A DNA stretch of 12,706 nucleotides, from the NCBI GenBank assembly GCA_024280785.1, contig JAJRPK010000299.1:1-12706 (forward strand), written 5' to 3'. Source of the stretch: Gammaproteobacteria bacterium. Its GTDB lineage: Bacteria > Pseudomonadota > Gammaproteobacteria > Pseudomonadales > UBA7434. Numbering within the stretch: position 1 is the first letter of the stretch; the number at the start of each line of letters is the position of its first letter. The position numbers were made by a program, and so were the translations under genes. Below, in pieces: positions 1 through 6,514 of the stretch. The notes beneath the pieces were generated by a model. That model did not search any database, was not told where the DNA came from, and saw only the letters and a program-made list of their open reading frames with translations.

Positions 1-376
1 CGAGCAATTGTTCGATATTTTGGATGCTGCCAATCGGTGGGCTGTTGAGGTCGACATTGAGCGTCGCCATGGCTGAGCCAGGAAAGTGGCCATGGGCGTC
101 AATAAAACCGGGTAGCAAGGTCTTACCCTGCAAATCGTGAACCACAGTGTTGCTACCAAGTAGCCCATTGATGGTGGCATTGCTGCCCACGGTGTGGATG
201 CGATCGTTCTCTATATAAACGGCTTCAACAACAGCGTTGGCTTTGTCCATGGTGAGTACGGTGCCATTAATAAATGCTTGACTGGCCGGAGGAGCCGGGG
301 TTTTCAGGACTTGTGACAGGGTGACGGCCGCAATGACTATCAATACCGCGAGCGCCAGCAGAATTTTTTTAATCAT
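1..376 (-). CDS. Amidohydrolase family protein (YtcJ-like), N-terminal part only
   Basis: Reading the minus strand from the ATG at 376 gives 125 open codons that run off the window edge, so the C-terminal part is missing. Residues 4-22 are a hydrophobic stretch after a KK pair, which reads as a signal peptide or signal anchor, so the enzyme is probably exported or periplasmic. Next come FINGTVLTMD and IENDRIHTVG, the small beta-sandwich start typical of amidohydrolases, and then LLPGFIDAHGHF at about residues 87-98. H95 and H97 form the HxH metal-binding pair at the first TIM-barrel strand. This layout matches the amidohydrolase_3/YtcJ group of metal-dependent hydrolases. The substrate cannot be told from this part. 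The gene lies downstream of the helicase on the same strand, with a 171-base gap and its own likely promoter. No good ribosome binding site is visible. Confidence 0.88.
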   Translation of the reverse strand, partial: MIKKILLALAVLIVIAAVTLSQVLKTPAPPASQAFINGTVLTMDKANAVVEAVYIENDRIHTVGSNATINGLLGSNTVVHDLQGKTLLPGFIDAHGHFPGSAMATLNVDLNSPPIGSIQNIEQLL

Positions 377-414
377 GTGATTTGTTCACTCTTTGTTCGA
401 CTTAATATATTTAT

Positions 415-442
415 ATTATATTTGGAAGATTATGAGGGTCAG
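415..442 (-). promoter_or_regulatory. Candidate sigma-70 promoter for the amidohydrolase gene
   Basis: On the minus strand a perfect -10 hexamer TATAAT (415-420) lies 16 bases after CTGACC (437-442), which matches four of six -35 bases. Transcription would start near 408, leaving a leader of about 30 bases before the ATG at 376. The region is AT-rich, so the -10 match alone is weak evidence. The spacing and position make it plausible. Confidence 0.4.
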
Positions 443-547
443 TTTATACTTAAAGTCGCTTCAATTTACACTGTTTACGAAAGCTGACAGTTTATTAGAA
501 AGAATTAGCTCGCTTAATGTTGAATGTCTACTCTGCGCTAATGCCGA

Positions 548-1918
548 TCAATCAATAACTTTCTTCTTCGGTGGACCAGAGCCATCATTCGGCTTGTCGG
601 CCTCATTTTTAGAGGGATTTCTTCGCTTACCGATATTCTTTTTATCTCGATGACGGCCCTTGCCTTTATCGGCATTTTTAGCTTTCTTTTTTGCTTTACT
701 CCCCGCCGCTTTACCCGACGCCTTAAGCTTTTTCGGCCCTTTAAACTTGCCTTCCAAGCCCTTAATTTTACGCCGTTCAAACGCAATATTTAGATAGCGC
801 TCGATACTCGACATTAAATTCCATTCGGATGCGTTAACCAAAGAAATCGCCAAGCCTTCTTCACCCGCCCTACCGGTGCGCCCTACCCTATGGGTATAGT
901 CAGTTCCGCTACGTGGCATTGCGTAATTGATAACAACGTTAATCCCTTTAACATCCAATCCACGGGCTGCAACATCGGTTGCAACTAACACATTAACTTG
1001 GCCACCACGAAACCGAGTCATCACCTCTTTACGCTCATCCTGGCTCATTTCACCGTGCAACACTCCTGCCTGTCGCTTTTGATAACGTAACAAGCCACAC
1101 AGCCGATTAGCCTGCACCCGGGTATTAGTAAAGATCAAAACTTTTTTACTATGATCGCCCTCTAACAAATAATCTAACAATTTATCTTTGTGGGGATCAC
1201 TTTCAGCTAAGATTATTTGATGAAAGATACTACTGTGCTTCTCGCGCACTGTATTCAGTTTAATAACCTTAGGGTCACGCAGAATATTCTCTACAACGGC
1301 CGCAAAGGCTGAGTGCGTTAGCGTGGCAGAAAATAATAAGGTTTGCCGGTTTTTATTACAGTTATTGGCGATTTTAAGCACGTCATCCTTTAACCCCATA
1401 TCGAGCATTCGGTCTGCTTCATCTAAGACTAAAACTTCCAAATCATTTAAATCGACAGAACCATGCCCTATATGCTCCGCTAGCCGACCCGGCGTCGCGA
1501 CAATAACTTCAGGGTTTTTTCGAAACAGCGATTGTTGGTACTTAAAACTGTTACCACCAATAATTAACCCCGTTTTTAAGTGTGAGCAATTGGCCAGCTT
1601 GTCACAATGCTTAACAACCTGAATCGCTAGCTCTCGGGTTGGCACTAAAATCAATGCGCGAGTCCCGCTATAATCGTTGCGGCCCGCCTCCGCTGATTTT
1701 TCCAACAAACGGTGCAGCATCGGCAGTACATACGCAGCAGTTTTACCACTGCCAGTTTCGGCACCCACCAATAAATCCTGATGTTCTAATGCCGGCGGTA
1801 TAGCAGCAACCTGCACTGGAGTGGGTTCACTAAAGCCCATTTTATCCAAAGCTTGCAACAAGCGAGAATCAAGATCTAGAACCGAAAAAGAAGGCTGGGA
1901 CAATGGATAAACCTGCAT
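548..1918 (-). CDS. srmB: DEAD-box ATP-dependent RNA helicase, SrmB-like
   Basis: This 456-residue protein carries the full DEAD-box motif set in order: Q motif PTPVQ (32-36), motif I AETGSGKT (53-60), Ia PTRELA (93-98), TPGR (142-145), motif II DEAD (166-169), motif III SAT (197-199), motif IV LIFTNT (261-266), motif V ATDVAARGLD (313-322) and motif VI HRVGRTGR (343-350). Residues from about 383 form a Lys/Arg-rich tail. Within it, RHRDKKNIGKRRNPS (422-436) closely resembles the C-terminal tail I recall for E. coli SrmB. That resemblance favours SrmB, a 50S ribosome assembly factor, over RhlE or RhlB. It probably acts in the cytoplasm on rRNA or mRNA duplexes. No clear Shine-Dalgarno precedes the ATG, but FSVLDLDSRLLQAL soon after it fits the family's usual N terminus. 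It appears to be monocistronic. Confidence 0.93.
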   Translation of the reverse strand: MQVYPLSQPSFSVLDLDSRLLQALDKMGFSEPTPVQVAAIPPALEHQDLLVGAETGSGKTAAYVLPMLHRLLEKSAEAGRNDYSGTRALILVPTRELAIQVVKHCDKLANCSHLKTGLIIGGNSFKYQQSLFRKNPEVIVATPGRLAEHIGHGSVDLNDLEVLVLDEADRMLDMGLKDDVLKIANNCNKNRQTLLFSATLTHSAFAAVVENILRDPKVIKLNTVREKHSSIFHQIILAESDPHKDKLLDYLLEGDHSKKVLIFTNTRVQANRLCGLLRYQKRQAGVLHGEMSQDERKEVMTRFRGGQVNVLVATDVAARGLDVKGINVVINYAMPRSGTDYTHRVGRTGRAGEEGLAISLVNASEWNLMSSIERYLNIAFERRKIKGLEGKFKGPKKLKASGKAAGSKAKKKAKNADKGKGRHRDKKNIGKRRNPSKNEADKPNDGSGPPKKKVID

Positions 1919-2418
1919 TGTGTATGGCTTAAGCTTATCGCTTAGGCATCATGAAATTAAGAAATTGGCCGCTATTCGTAAGTGCCATAAAAACTATTTT
2001 ATGTGGCGCGGGATTCTAACTGTTTTTACTATACCTTTCTTGCCTCTTACTCACGCATAAATCACGAAAACACAGGTTCTGAGCTAAAACATAAGATATA
2101 GCCATCAAACGGTTTGTCGAGGCTCTAAGTCCTAAGTCCTAAACCATAGAAACCCAGCTTGTCCACCACTCCCAAGTGTGACCAGCTCAGACACCATACC
2201 ACTCTAGTACAAGTACATAAGAGGCACTTATCCAACCAAAAGAGCCAGTATAAAAATTGATAATCTCTATTGAAAACAAATACTTATATAATAAAAATAA
2301 TTATCATTAGCGATACGTGCGCTCTTTCGTGCAGCTAAATTTGAGTAGGCTAAACTATTAGTTCACCGTTTATAAAAACACCTTTTTATTGGAATGGACT
2401 CGTAAAGCAGGAACCACC
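1919..2418. other. Divergent intergenic region between srmB and the CBS-GGDEF gene
   Basis: This gap of 500 bases separates two divergent genes. It holds a hairpin-like pair, GCCATAAAA with TTTTATGTGGC (about 1983-2006, with a 2-base bulge), and a two-copy repeat of CTAAGTC (2125-2138). A very AT-rich block at 2281-2310 contains TAAAAATAATTATCA (2292-2306), which resembles a 7-1-7 Fur box at 12 of 14 positions. TTGAAA (2270-2275) lies 16 bases before TAAAAA and could be a weak promoter for the plus-strand gene. I see no convincing coding region. A 22-codon plus-strand ORF from 1951 has little support. Confidence 0.4.
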
Positions 2419-3420
2419 ATGGCTAAGCATTTGTCCATTTCTGATTTCATGTCCTCTCAAGTCACTTCGATTGACATTGACGTCAAGCTCCTGCCTATTA
2501 CAAAGCTCATGCAAGAGCAAAATATCTCATGCGTTATGGTTCTTAATGGCAGCACCCCCGTTGGCATCATCACTGAAAAGAGCATCGTCCATTTTATGGC
2601 CTTACACCCCGATGCTGATGTTGCAACTGTAACAGCCAAAGCTCTCATTTCTCCGAGCTTGGTCACACTTAATCAGAACGACTCGTTATTTGAAGCGATG
2701 GTTTTATGCCGAAGCCAGAAGGTTAAGCATTTAGCGGTAGTCGATGATACCTCTCAACTGGCTGGGCTAATTACTTATTCAGATTTAGTCGATGCAAACT
2801 TTGCTCAAATCGAGCAACAAGCCGCACTGCTCGGGGACAAGCATAACGGCGATAACAGCATTAATGCCCGCCTGCTTGAAATGAGTCTAACGGATTCGCT
2901 AATGAACATTGGCAATCGACGGTCGATGGAAATCGACCTCAAGCAAACCCACGATTTATCCACACGCTATAACCGACCTTACTCGATCGCATTAATCGAT
3001 GTCGACTTCTTTAAGAAGTTTAATGATTTTTACGGCCATATGGCGGGTGACGAAGCCCTCAAATCAACCGCTACACAGCTTAAAAACAATATCCGCAGTG
3101 TTGATCGTCTCTATCGTTACGGCGGTGAAGAACTTCTATTATTGATGCCAGAAACCAATGGGAAAGACTCTCTAGATGCGGCTAATCGGCTGATTCAAGC
3201 CATTACCGATCTAAACCTAACGCACGAAATTTCCCCTTTTGGCAAACTTAGCATCAGCATTGGGGTCTCAATGTTTAACCCTAATGAAAATTCTACCCAT
3301 TCCTGGCCCAACCAGATCGAAACCGCTGATAAAGCATTGTACGAATCCAAAACCGGCGGCCGTTGCCAAGCCCGATTTTTTGACGGCCTAGGCAATACCA
3401 ACAAAACGGCCTTGGGCTAA
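2419..3420 (+). CDS. CBS-pair diguanylate cyclase (CBS-CBS-GGDEF)
   Basis: This predicted cytoplasmic protein makes c-di-GMP from two GTP. Starting at ATG 2419 it has 333 residues. AGGAA (2409-2413) sits 5 bases upstream, which favours this start over the in-frame TTG at 2389. Residues 5-60 and 75-130 form two CBS motifs (PVGIITEKSIVHFM and LAGLITYSDLVDANFA are their conserved ends), a pair that usually binds adenine nucleotides. A linker leads to the GGDEF domain (about 153-323). It contains IDVDFFKKFND with the metal-binding D194 and the A-site GGEEL (235-239), so it should be catalytically active. RSVD (226-229) lies exactly five residues before GGEEL, the position of the inhibitory I-site. 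There are no membrane segments and no EAL domain. The likely role is to link cellular nucleotide state to c-di-GMP, although the CBS ligand is unknown. Confidence 0.93.
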   Translation: MAKHLSISDFMSSQVTSIDIDVKLLPITKLMQEQNISCVMVLNGSTPVGIITEKSIVHFMALHPDADVATVTAKALISPSLVTLNQNDSLFEAMVLCRSQKVKHLAVVDDTSQLAGLITYSDLVDANFAQIEQQAALLGDKHNGDNSINARLLEMSLTDSLMNIGNRRSMEIDLKQTHDLSTRYNRPYSIALIDVDFFKKFNDFYGHMAGDEALKSTATQLKNNIRSVDRLYRYGGEELLLLMPETNGKDSLDAANRLIQAITDLNLTHEISPFGKLSISIGVSMFNPNENSTHSWPNQIETADKALYESKTGGRCQARFFDGLGNTNKTALG

Positions 3421-3638
3421 TTTTAATCATCCATCGCCTTCAACGCTCTTCTTTGCATCTATACTCATGCCAAACTTAAGTAATTGAAATCTCTCGGTAT
3501 ATCCCCTTGGCAAAACATCCCCTCTTTCCATTTTTGACCTTCCCTACACTTTACACTTTTTTGCGCTTTGACTAACAGACTGTGCCGTTATTAGCCGCTT
3601 CAAATAAAAGCAAAAAACATTAGGCTTCTTTTTTAAAC

Positions 3639-3658
3639 TACTGTATATTCATACAGTA
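3639..3658 (+). promoter_or_regulatory. LexA-binding SOS box for the imuA-imuB-dnaE2 operon
   Basis: TACTGTATATTCATACAGTA contains the gammaproteobacterial LexA core CTGT-N8-ACAG, and the palindrome is perfect except for the central bases. It is the only such site I found in the window, and it lies upstream of exactly the genes known to be SOS-controlled in other bacteria. RecA-stimulated LexA self-cleavage should therefore induce the operon. The box is about 170 bases from the imuA start codon, which implies a long 5' untranslated leader. Confidence 0.93.
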
Positions 3659-3703
3659 TAACTGTTTGCGAGTGTACACGCTCCTTTCCGTACTGCAGGA
3701 ATT

Positions 3704-3727
3704 AATCAATTCATCAATTCATCAATT
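3704..3727 (+). repeat. Three 8-bp tandem repeats in the imuA leader
   Basis: The units are AATCAATT, CATCAATT and CATCAATT, end to end. They differ only in the first base of the first copy. They lie between the LexA box and imuA, so they would be transcribed. No known protein-binding motif is recognised. Confidence 0.85.
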
Positions 3728-3790
3728 AAAGTTTCCACGCCTAAGATCTCCACACTCAACAGATGAACGTAACACCACATCGAAAATGCA

Positions 3791-3818
3791 CAGGTAACAG
3801 GTAACAGGTAACAGGTAA
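3791..3818 (+). repeat. Four perfect 7-bp tandem repeats (CAGGTAA) just upstream of imuA
   Basis: CAGGTAA is repeated four times without mismatch, ending 12 bases before the imuA ATG. Each copy contains AGG, a weak ribosome-binding core, and a TAA that puts stop codons into the upstream frames. Replication slippage in such an array would change the number of AGG cores and the length of the leader, but would not shift the imuA frame. Confidence 0.92.
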
Positions 3819-3830
3819 CGACAGAAAAAC

Positions 3831-4784
3831 ATGAACTTAATAAAAACAACAAAACCGACTATTGCCGATGGTAAGGCTCATAAGATACAAAAATTACTAG
3901 AGCATCCTTCTCTTTGGCAGGCTTCCCATACCAACGCTGACCATACAGCTAGCAGTGGCGAAGAAAACATCACTAGGGTAAAAACCGGTTTTCAATCTGT
4001 TGACTCGCTACTGTGCCATGGTGGCTGGCCCTTAGGCCATTTAATTGAATGCCTCAGTCAAAACCCCGGGCACGGCGAGCTCGATTTATTTTTTCCTGCC
4101 ATTAAACAGCTTGCTAAACCACATGAACCTATGTCAATAACGGCTAGTGCAAAAAAATCCGCTAAATCCAGCGCTCATCAGACAATCGTTAAATCTTCAA
4201 CTAAGAAAAAAACCAGTCCTGTAAATTGCCAAAATAACCAACCCATTATTCTGATTTCACCACCTTACATACCTTACTTGGAAAGCTGGGAACAACAATT
4301 AAAGCAGCCCTTACAACTGTGGTTTATCACTCCAAAAACTCTAGCCCAACGCTTATGGGCCGCCGAGCAGGTACTACTTAGCAATAGTGCCAGCGTAGTC
4401 ATGTTATGGTTATACCAACAAAAAGTACGCCCTGTACAACTCAGAAAGCTTCAGCTTGCGGCCAAACACAGCAACAGCCTGATTGTTATGCTGCGAGATT
4501 TATCGGTACAGCACCAAGCCTCTCCCGCCCCATTACGGCTAACGATATCACCTGGCAGAAAAGAAGAGAGGCGCACTACATTAACGATTCATATTATCAA
4601 GCAGCAAGGGAACTGGGGTGGAGAGAAAGCGCTTATTCCTTGGCATAGCCAATTACAACACCCTCCGCTACCCATAGAGCAATGGCCTACTTATAACAGT
4701 GTCGACAAAAACCGATTGTCGCTATTCTCCGATCCCAGCACTCAAGATTCACATCCACCGGCTTCAACAGCGAAATGGTCATAA
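3831..4784 (+). CDS. imuA: ImuA, SOS-induced translesion synthesis accessory protein
   Basis: This is the first gene of the SOS mutagenesis operon, and its product is thought to work with ImuB and DnaE2. Residues 52-95 (TGFQSVDSLL...GGWPLGHLIE) match the start of a RecA-like core. Where a Walker A would be, the protein has NPGHGELDLFF (78-88), so it lacks GKT and probably does not bind ATP in the classical way, as is usual for ImuA. PIILISPPYIPYLESW (138-153) and LWAAEQVLLSNSASVVMLWL continue the fold. Residues 101-137 are a Lys/Ser-rich, low-complexity insertion that splits the core and seems unusual. Near the C terminus RLSLF (295-299) resembles a beta-clamp-binding pentamer. The start is the first ATG after an in-frame TAA at 3816, and no strong Shine-Dalgarno is seen. 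imuB begins 9 bases after the stop. Confidence 0.92.
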   Translation: MNLIKTTKPTIADGKAHKIQKLLEHPSLWQASHTNADHTASSGEENITRVKTGFQSVDSLLCHGGWPLGHLIECLSQNPGHGELDLFFPAIKQLAKPHEPMSITASAKKSAKSSAHQTIVKSSTKKKTSPVNCQNNQPIILISPPYIPYLESWEQQLKQPLQLWFITPKTLAQRLWAAEQVLLSNSASVVMLWLYQQKVRPVQLRKLQLAAKHSNSLIVMLRDLSVQHQASPAPLRLTISPGRKEERRTTLTIHIIKQQGNWGGEKALIPWHSQLQHPPLPIEQWPTYNSVDKNRLSLFSDPSTQDSHPPASTAKWS

Positions 4785-4793
4785 CTAACTATT

Positions 4794-6392
4794 ATGCTTT
4801 GGCTTTGTATTCACCTACCCTTATTAGCTCTGCAAGTTGTCGACTCAACGAGTCGACACAAAAATACCGAACCGAGAGCCTTTGCCGTTATTCAAAACCA
4901 GCAAATATTGTTGTGTAACGAAACGGCTAAAAAAAGTGGCATTGAACCAGGACTTAGCACGAGTACCGCTCTCGCACTGAACAAAAAACTCGTTATGATC
5001 GAGCGCAATCTAGACCAGGAAATCCAAACATTGCAGTCTCTGGCAGAATCCTTGTACTGCTTCAGTTCACAGCTTGTCACCTATACAAGTCGTCAAAATG
5101 AAAGCAGCGTGCTGCTTGAAGTGGGCCGTAGCCTACGCCTGTTTAAAGGTCTTTCGAACCTACAACAAAAAATTTGCCATTTTTTACAGCAACACCCCTT
5201 AAATGATCAAGGTTTTATTCATCAGTTTAGTCTCGCAAACACCGTTAAAGCTGCAACTTTATTGGCGCGCCATTATTGGCTTGAACCGATGGAGAAAGGT
5301 AACTTTAATAAGGCTCTCGATCCAACCGCCTTATTTTCTATTCCTAGCTCACTACTGAATACTACGCCAAAAGTTATCAAGCAATGCTTGGATATGGGCC
5401 TCGATACCGTAGGCCAGTTATTAAATTTACCCAAAGCCGCACTGGCGAAACGCTTTGATCGTGACTTTATTATTTATTTAAACCAGTTGACCGGTGAACA
5501 TCCCGACCCTCAATCAAGTATCACCCTTCCCGCTCCCTTTGAACACGAACGGTTTTATATCGACGGCCTTCGCCGCAAGGCCGAGCTAATATACCCCATC
5601 GAACAATTACTCAAAGAGCTTTGCCATTATCTCCGTGTAAAACAATGGCAAAGCCTAGGTATTGAATGGACCTTTCAACGCTTTAGCAAAAAAAGTCACC
5701 AGCTCTATGTTTCTTTTTCTAAACCGCAACACCATTATCCAACACTGCTCTCATTGACTCGAATAAAACTGGAGCAACTCCCATTGGATTCACCTGTCGA
5801 CACCGTTCGCTTAAGTGCTAAAGACTTTAGCCCCTTAGCAGAACAGAGTAATGACTTTTTTCAAACACAAAAATCTCAGCAAAATATTCACCTGCTCGCC
5901 GACAAATTAACCGCCAAACTGGGCAAGCAGGCACTTTTAACCGTCCATACTTACAACCACCACTTACCCGAAATTATTAACCAAGCAAGCCCTATTGGTA
6001 ACCTAACTAAAAGTAGTGACTTAATTAAAAACGTTAATCATTATCCGTTAACTCATGCGAGAAAACAGCCAACAACTATACCCTCACTAAAAAAGCTTCT
6101 CCCCTTGCCAAGTTGGTTACTCGCCAATCCAAAAAGGTTAGCGACACGAAAAAATATTATCTATTGCAATAATAAAGCCCTATCACTGCTAAGCGAGCCA
6201 GAGAGAATCGAGAGTCATTGGTGGGCACGCGGAGCCAGCAGAGATTATTTTATTGCCGCCGAAACATCATCTCAGACAAGTCAAGACAAAAGAAACTCTT
6301 CGTATGCGGCAACTACCTATTACAGTGCTTTTTATTGGATTTATTACGATAGAAAAAACCAACATTGGTATTTGCAAGGAATGTATTCATGA
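4794..6392 (+). CDS. imuB: ImuB, catalytically inactive Y-family polymerase-like protein
   Basis: ImuB is the hub of the mutasome and, in characterised systems, links DnaE2, ImuA and the beta clamp. The 532-residue sequence opens with LWLCIHLPLLAL, where an active Y-family polymerase would have its first catalytic aspartate. LLEVGRSLRLF (107-117) stands where an active enzyme has the S-x-DE motif. Both acidic sites are missing, so no polymerase activity is expected, as is typical of ImuB. The fingers/thumb-like region follows (to about 250), and then the little-finger region (about 255-385). QSNDFF (351-356) is a degenerate candidate for a clamp-binding motif. The conserved C-terminal block is present: PERIESHWW (469-477), SRDYF and the final HWYLQGMYS. 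It lies 9 bases after imuA with a poor ribosome binding site, suggesting translational coupling. Confidence 0.95.
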   Translation: MLWLCIHLPLLALQVVDSTSRHKNTEPRAFAVIQNQQILLCNETAKKSGIEPGLSTSTALALNKKLVMIERNLDQEIQTLQSLAESLYCFSSQLVTYTSRQNESSVLLEVGRSLRLFKGLSNLQQKICHFLQQHPLNDQGFIHQFSLANTVKAATLLARHYWLEPMEKGNFNKALDPTALFSIPSSLLNTTPKVIKQCLDMGLDTVGQLLNLPKAALAKRFDRDFIIYLNQLTGEHPDPQSSITLPAPFEHERFYIDGLRRKAELIYPIEQLLKELCHYLRVKQWQSLGIEWTFQRFSKKSHQLYVSFSKPQHHYPTLLSLTRIKLEQLPLDSPVDTVRLSAKDFSPLAEQSNDFFQTQKSQQNIHLLADKLTAKLGKQALLTVHTYNHHLPEIINQASPIGNLTKSSDLIKNVNHYPLTHARKQPTTIPSLKKLLPLPSWLLANPKRLATRKNIIYCNNKALSLLSEPERIESHWWARGASRDYFIAAETSSQTSQDKRNSSYAATTYYSAFYWIYYDRKNQHWYLQGMYS

Positions 6393-6434
6393 AAACTCTG
6401 GTATTTGTCAGAGTTAATCTCCTGCGAAACCTTT

Positions 6435-6488
6435 AATAGCCCTAAGCCAATTAATAGCCCTAAGCCAATCAATAGTTATAAGCCAATC
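6435..6488 (+). repeat. Three 18-bp tandem repeats between imuB and dnaE2
   Basis: Units 1 and 2 (starting at 6435 and 6453) are AATAGCCCTAAGCCAAT plus T or C. Unit 3 (6471) has TTA in place of CCC. The repeats fill nearly half of the 122-base gap between the imuB stop and the dnaE2 start. The unit length is a multiple of three. In the imuB frame, which stays open from the TGA at 6390 to 6587, they would encode NSPKPI, NSPKPI and NSYKPI. Translation of that stretch is not supported by a good start. Confidence 0.9.
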
Positions 6489-6514
6489 GCTAAACTCTAC
6501 AACGATAACAATTC

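Larger units (their letters stand above)
3421..3830. other. Gap and long leader upstream of the SOS operon
   Basis: These 410 bases hold the LexA box at 3639-3658, followed by an unusually long stretch of about 170 bases before imuA. That stretch carries two sets of short tandem repeats (3704-3727 and 3791-3818). A 13-codon open frame starts at ATG 3763 and stops at TAA 3802 inside the second repeat set. A three-codon frame starts at ATG 3786 and stops at 3795. No obvious terminator follows the GGDEF gene. TATATT (3644-3649) inside the LexA box could act as the -10, but I find no good -35 at the right distance. Confidence 0.5.

Noticed and set aside
393..653. Plus-strand ORF opposite the 3' end of srmB
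   Set aside because: There is no family resemblance or ribosome binding site, and it lies antisense to the conserved helicase tail.
1951..2019. 22-codon plus-strand peptide upstream of srmB
   Set aside because: It has only a weak AGG upstream and no recognisable features; peptides of this size are expected by chance.
4406..4648. Second ORF inside imuA in another frame
   Set aside because: It is a shadow of the well-supported imuA frame, without its own start signal or family match.
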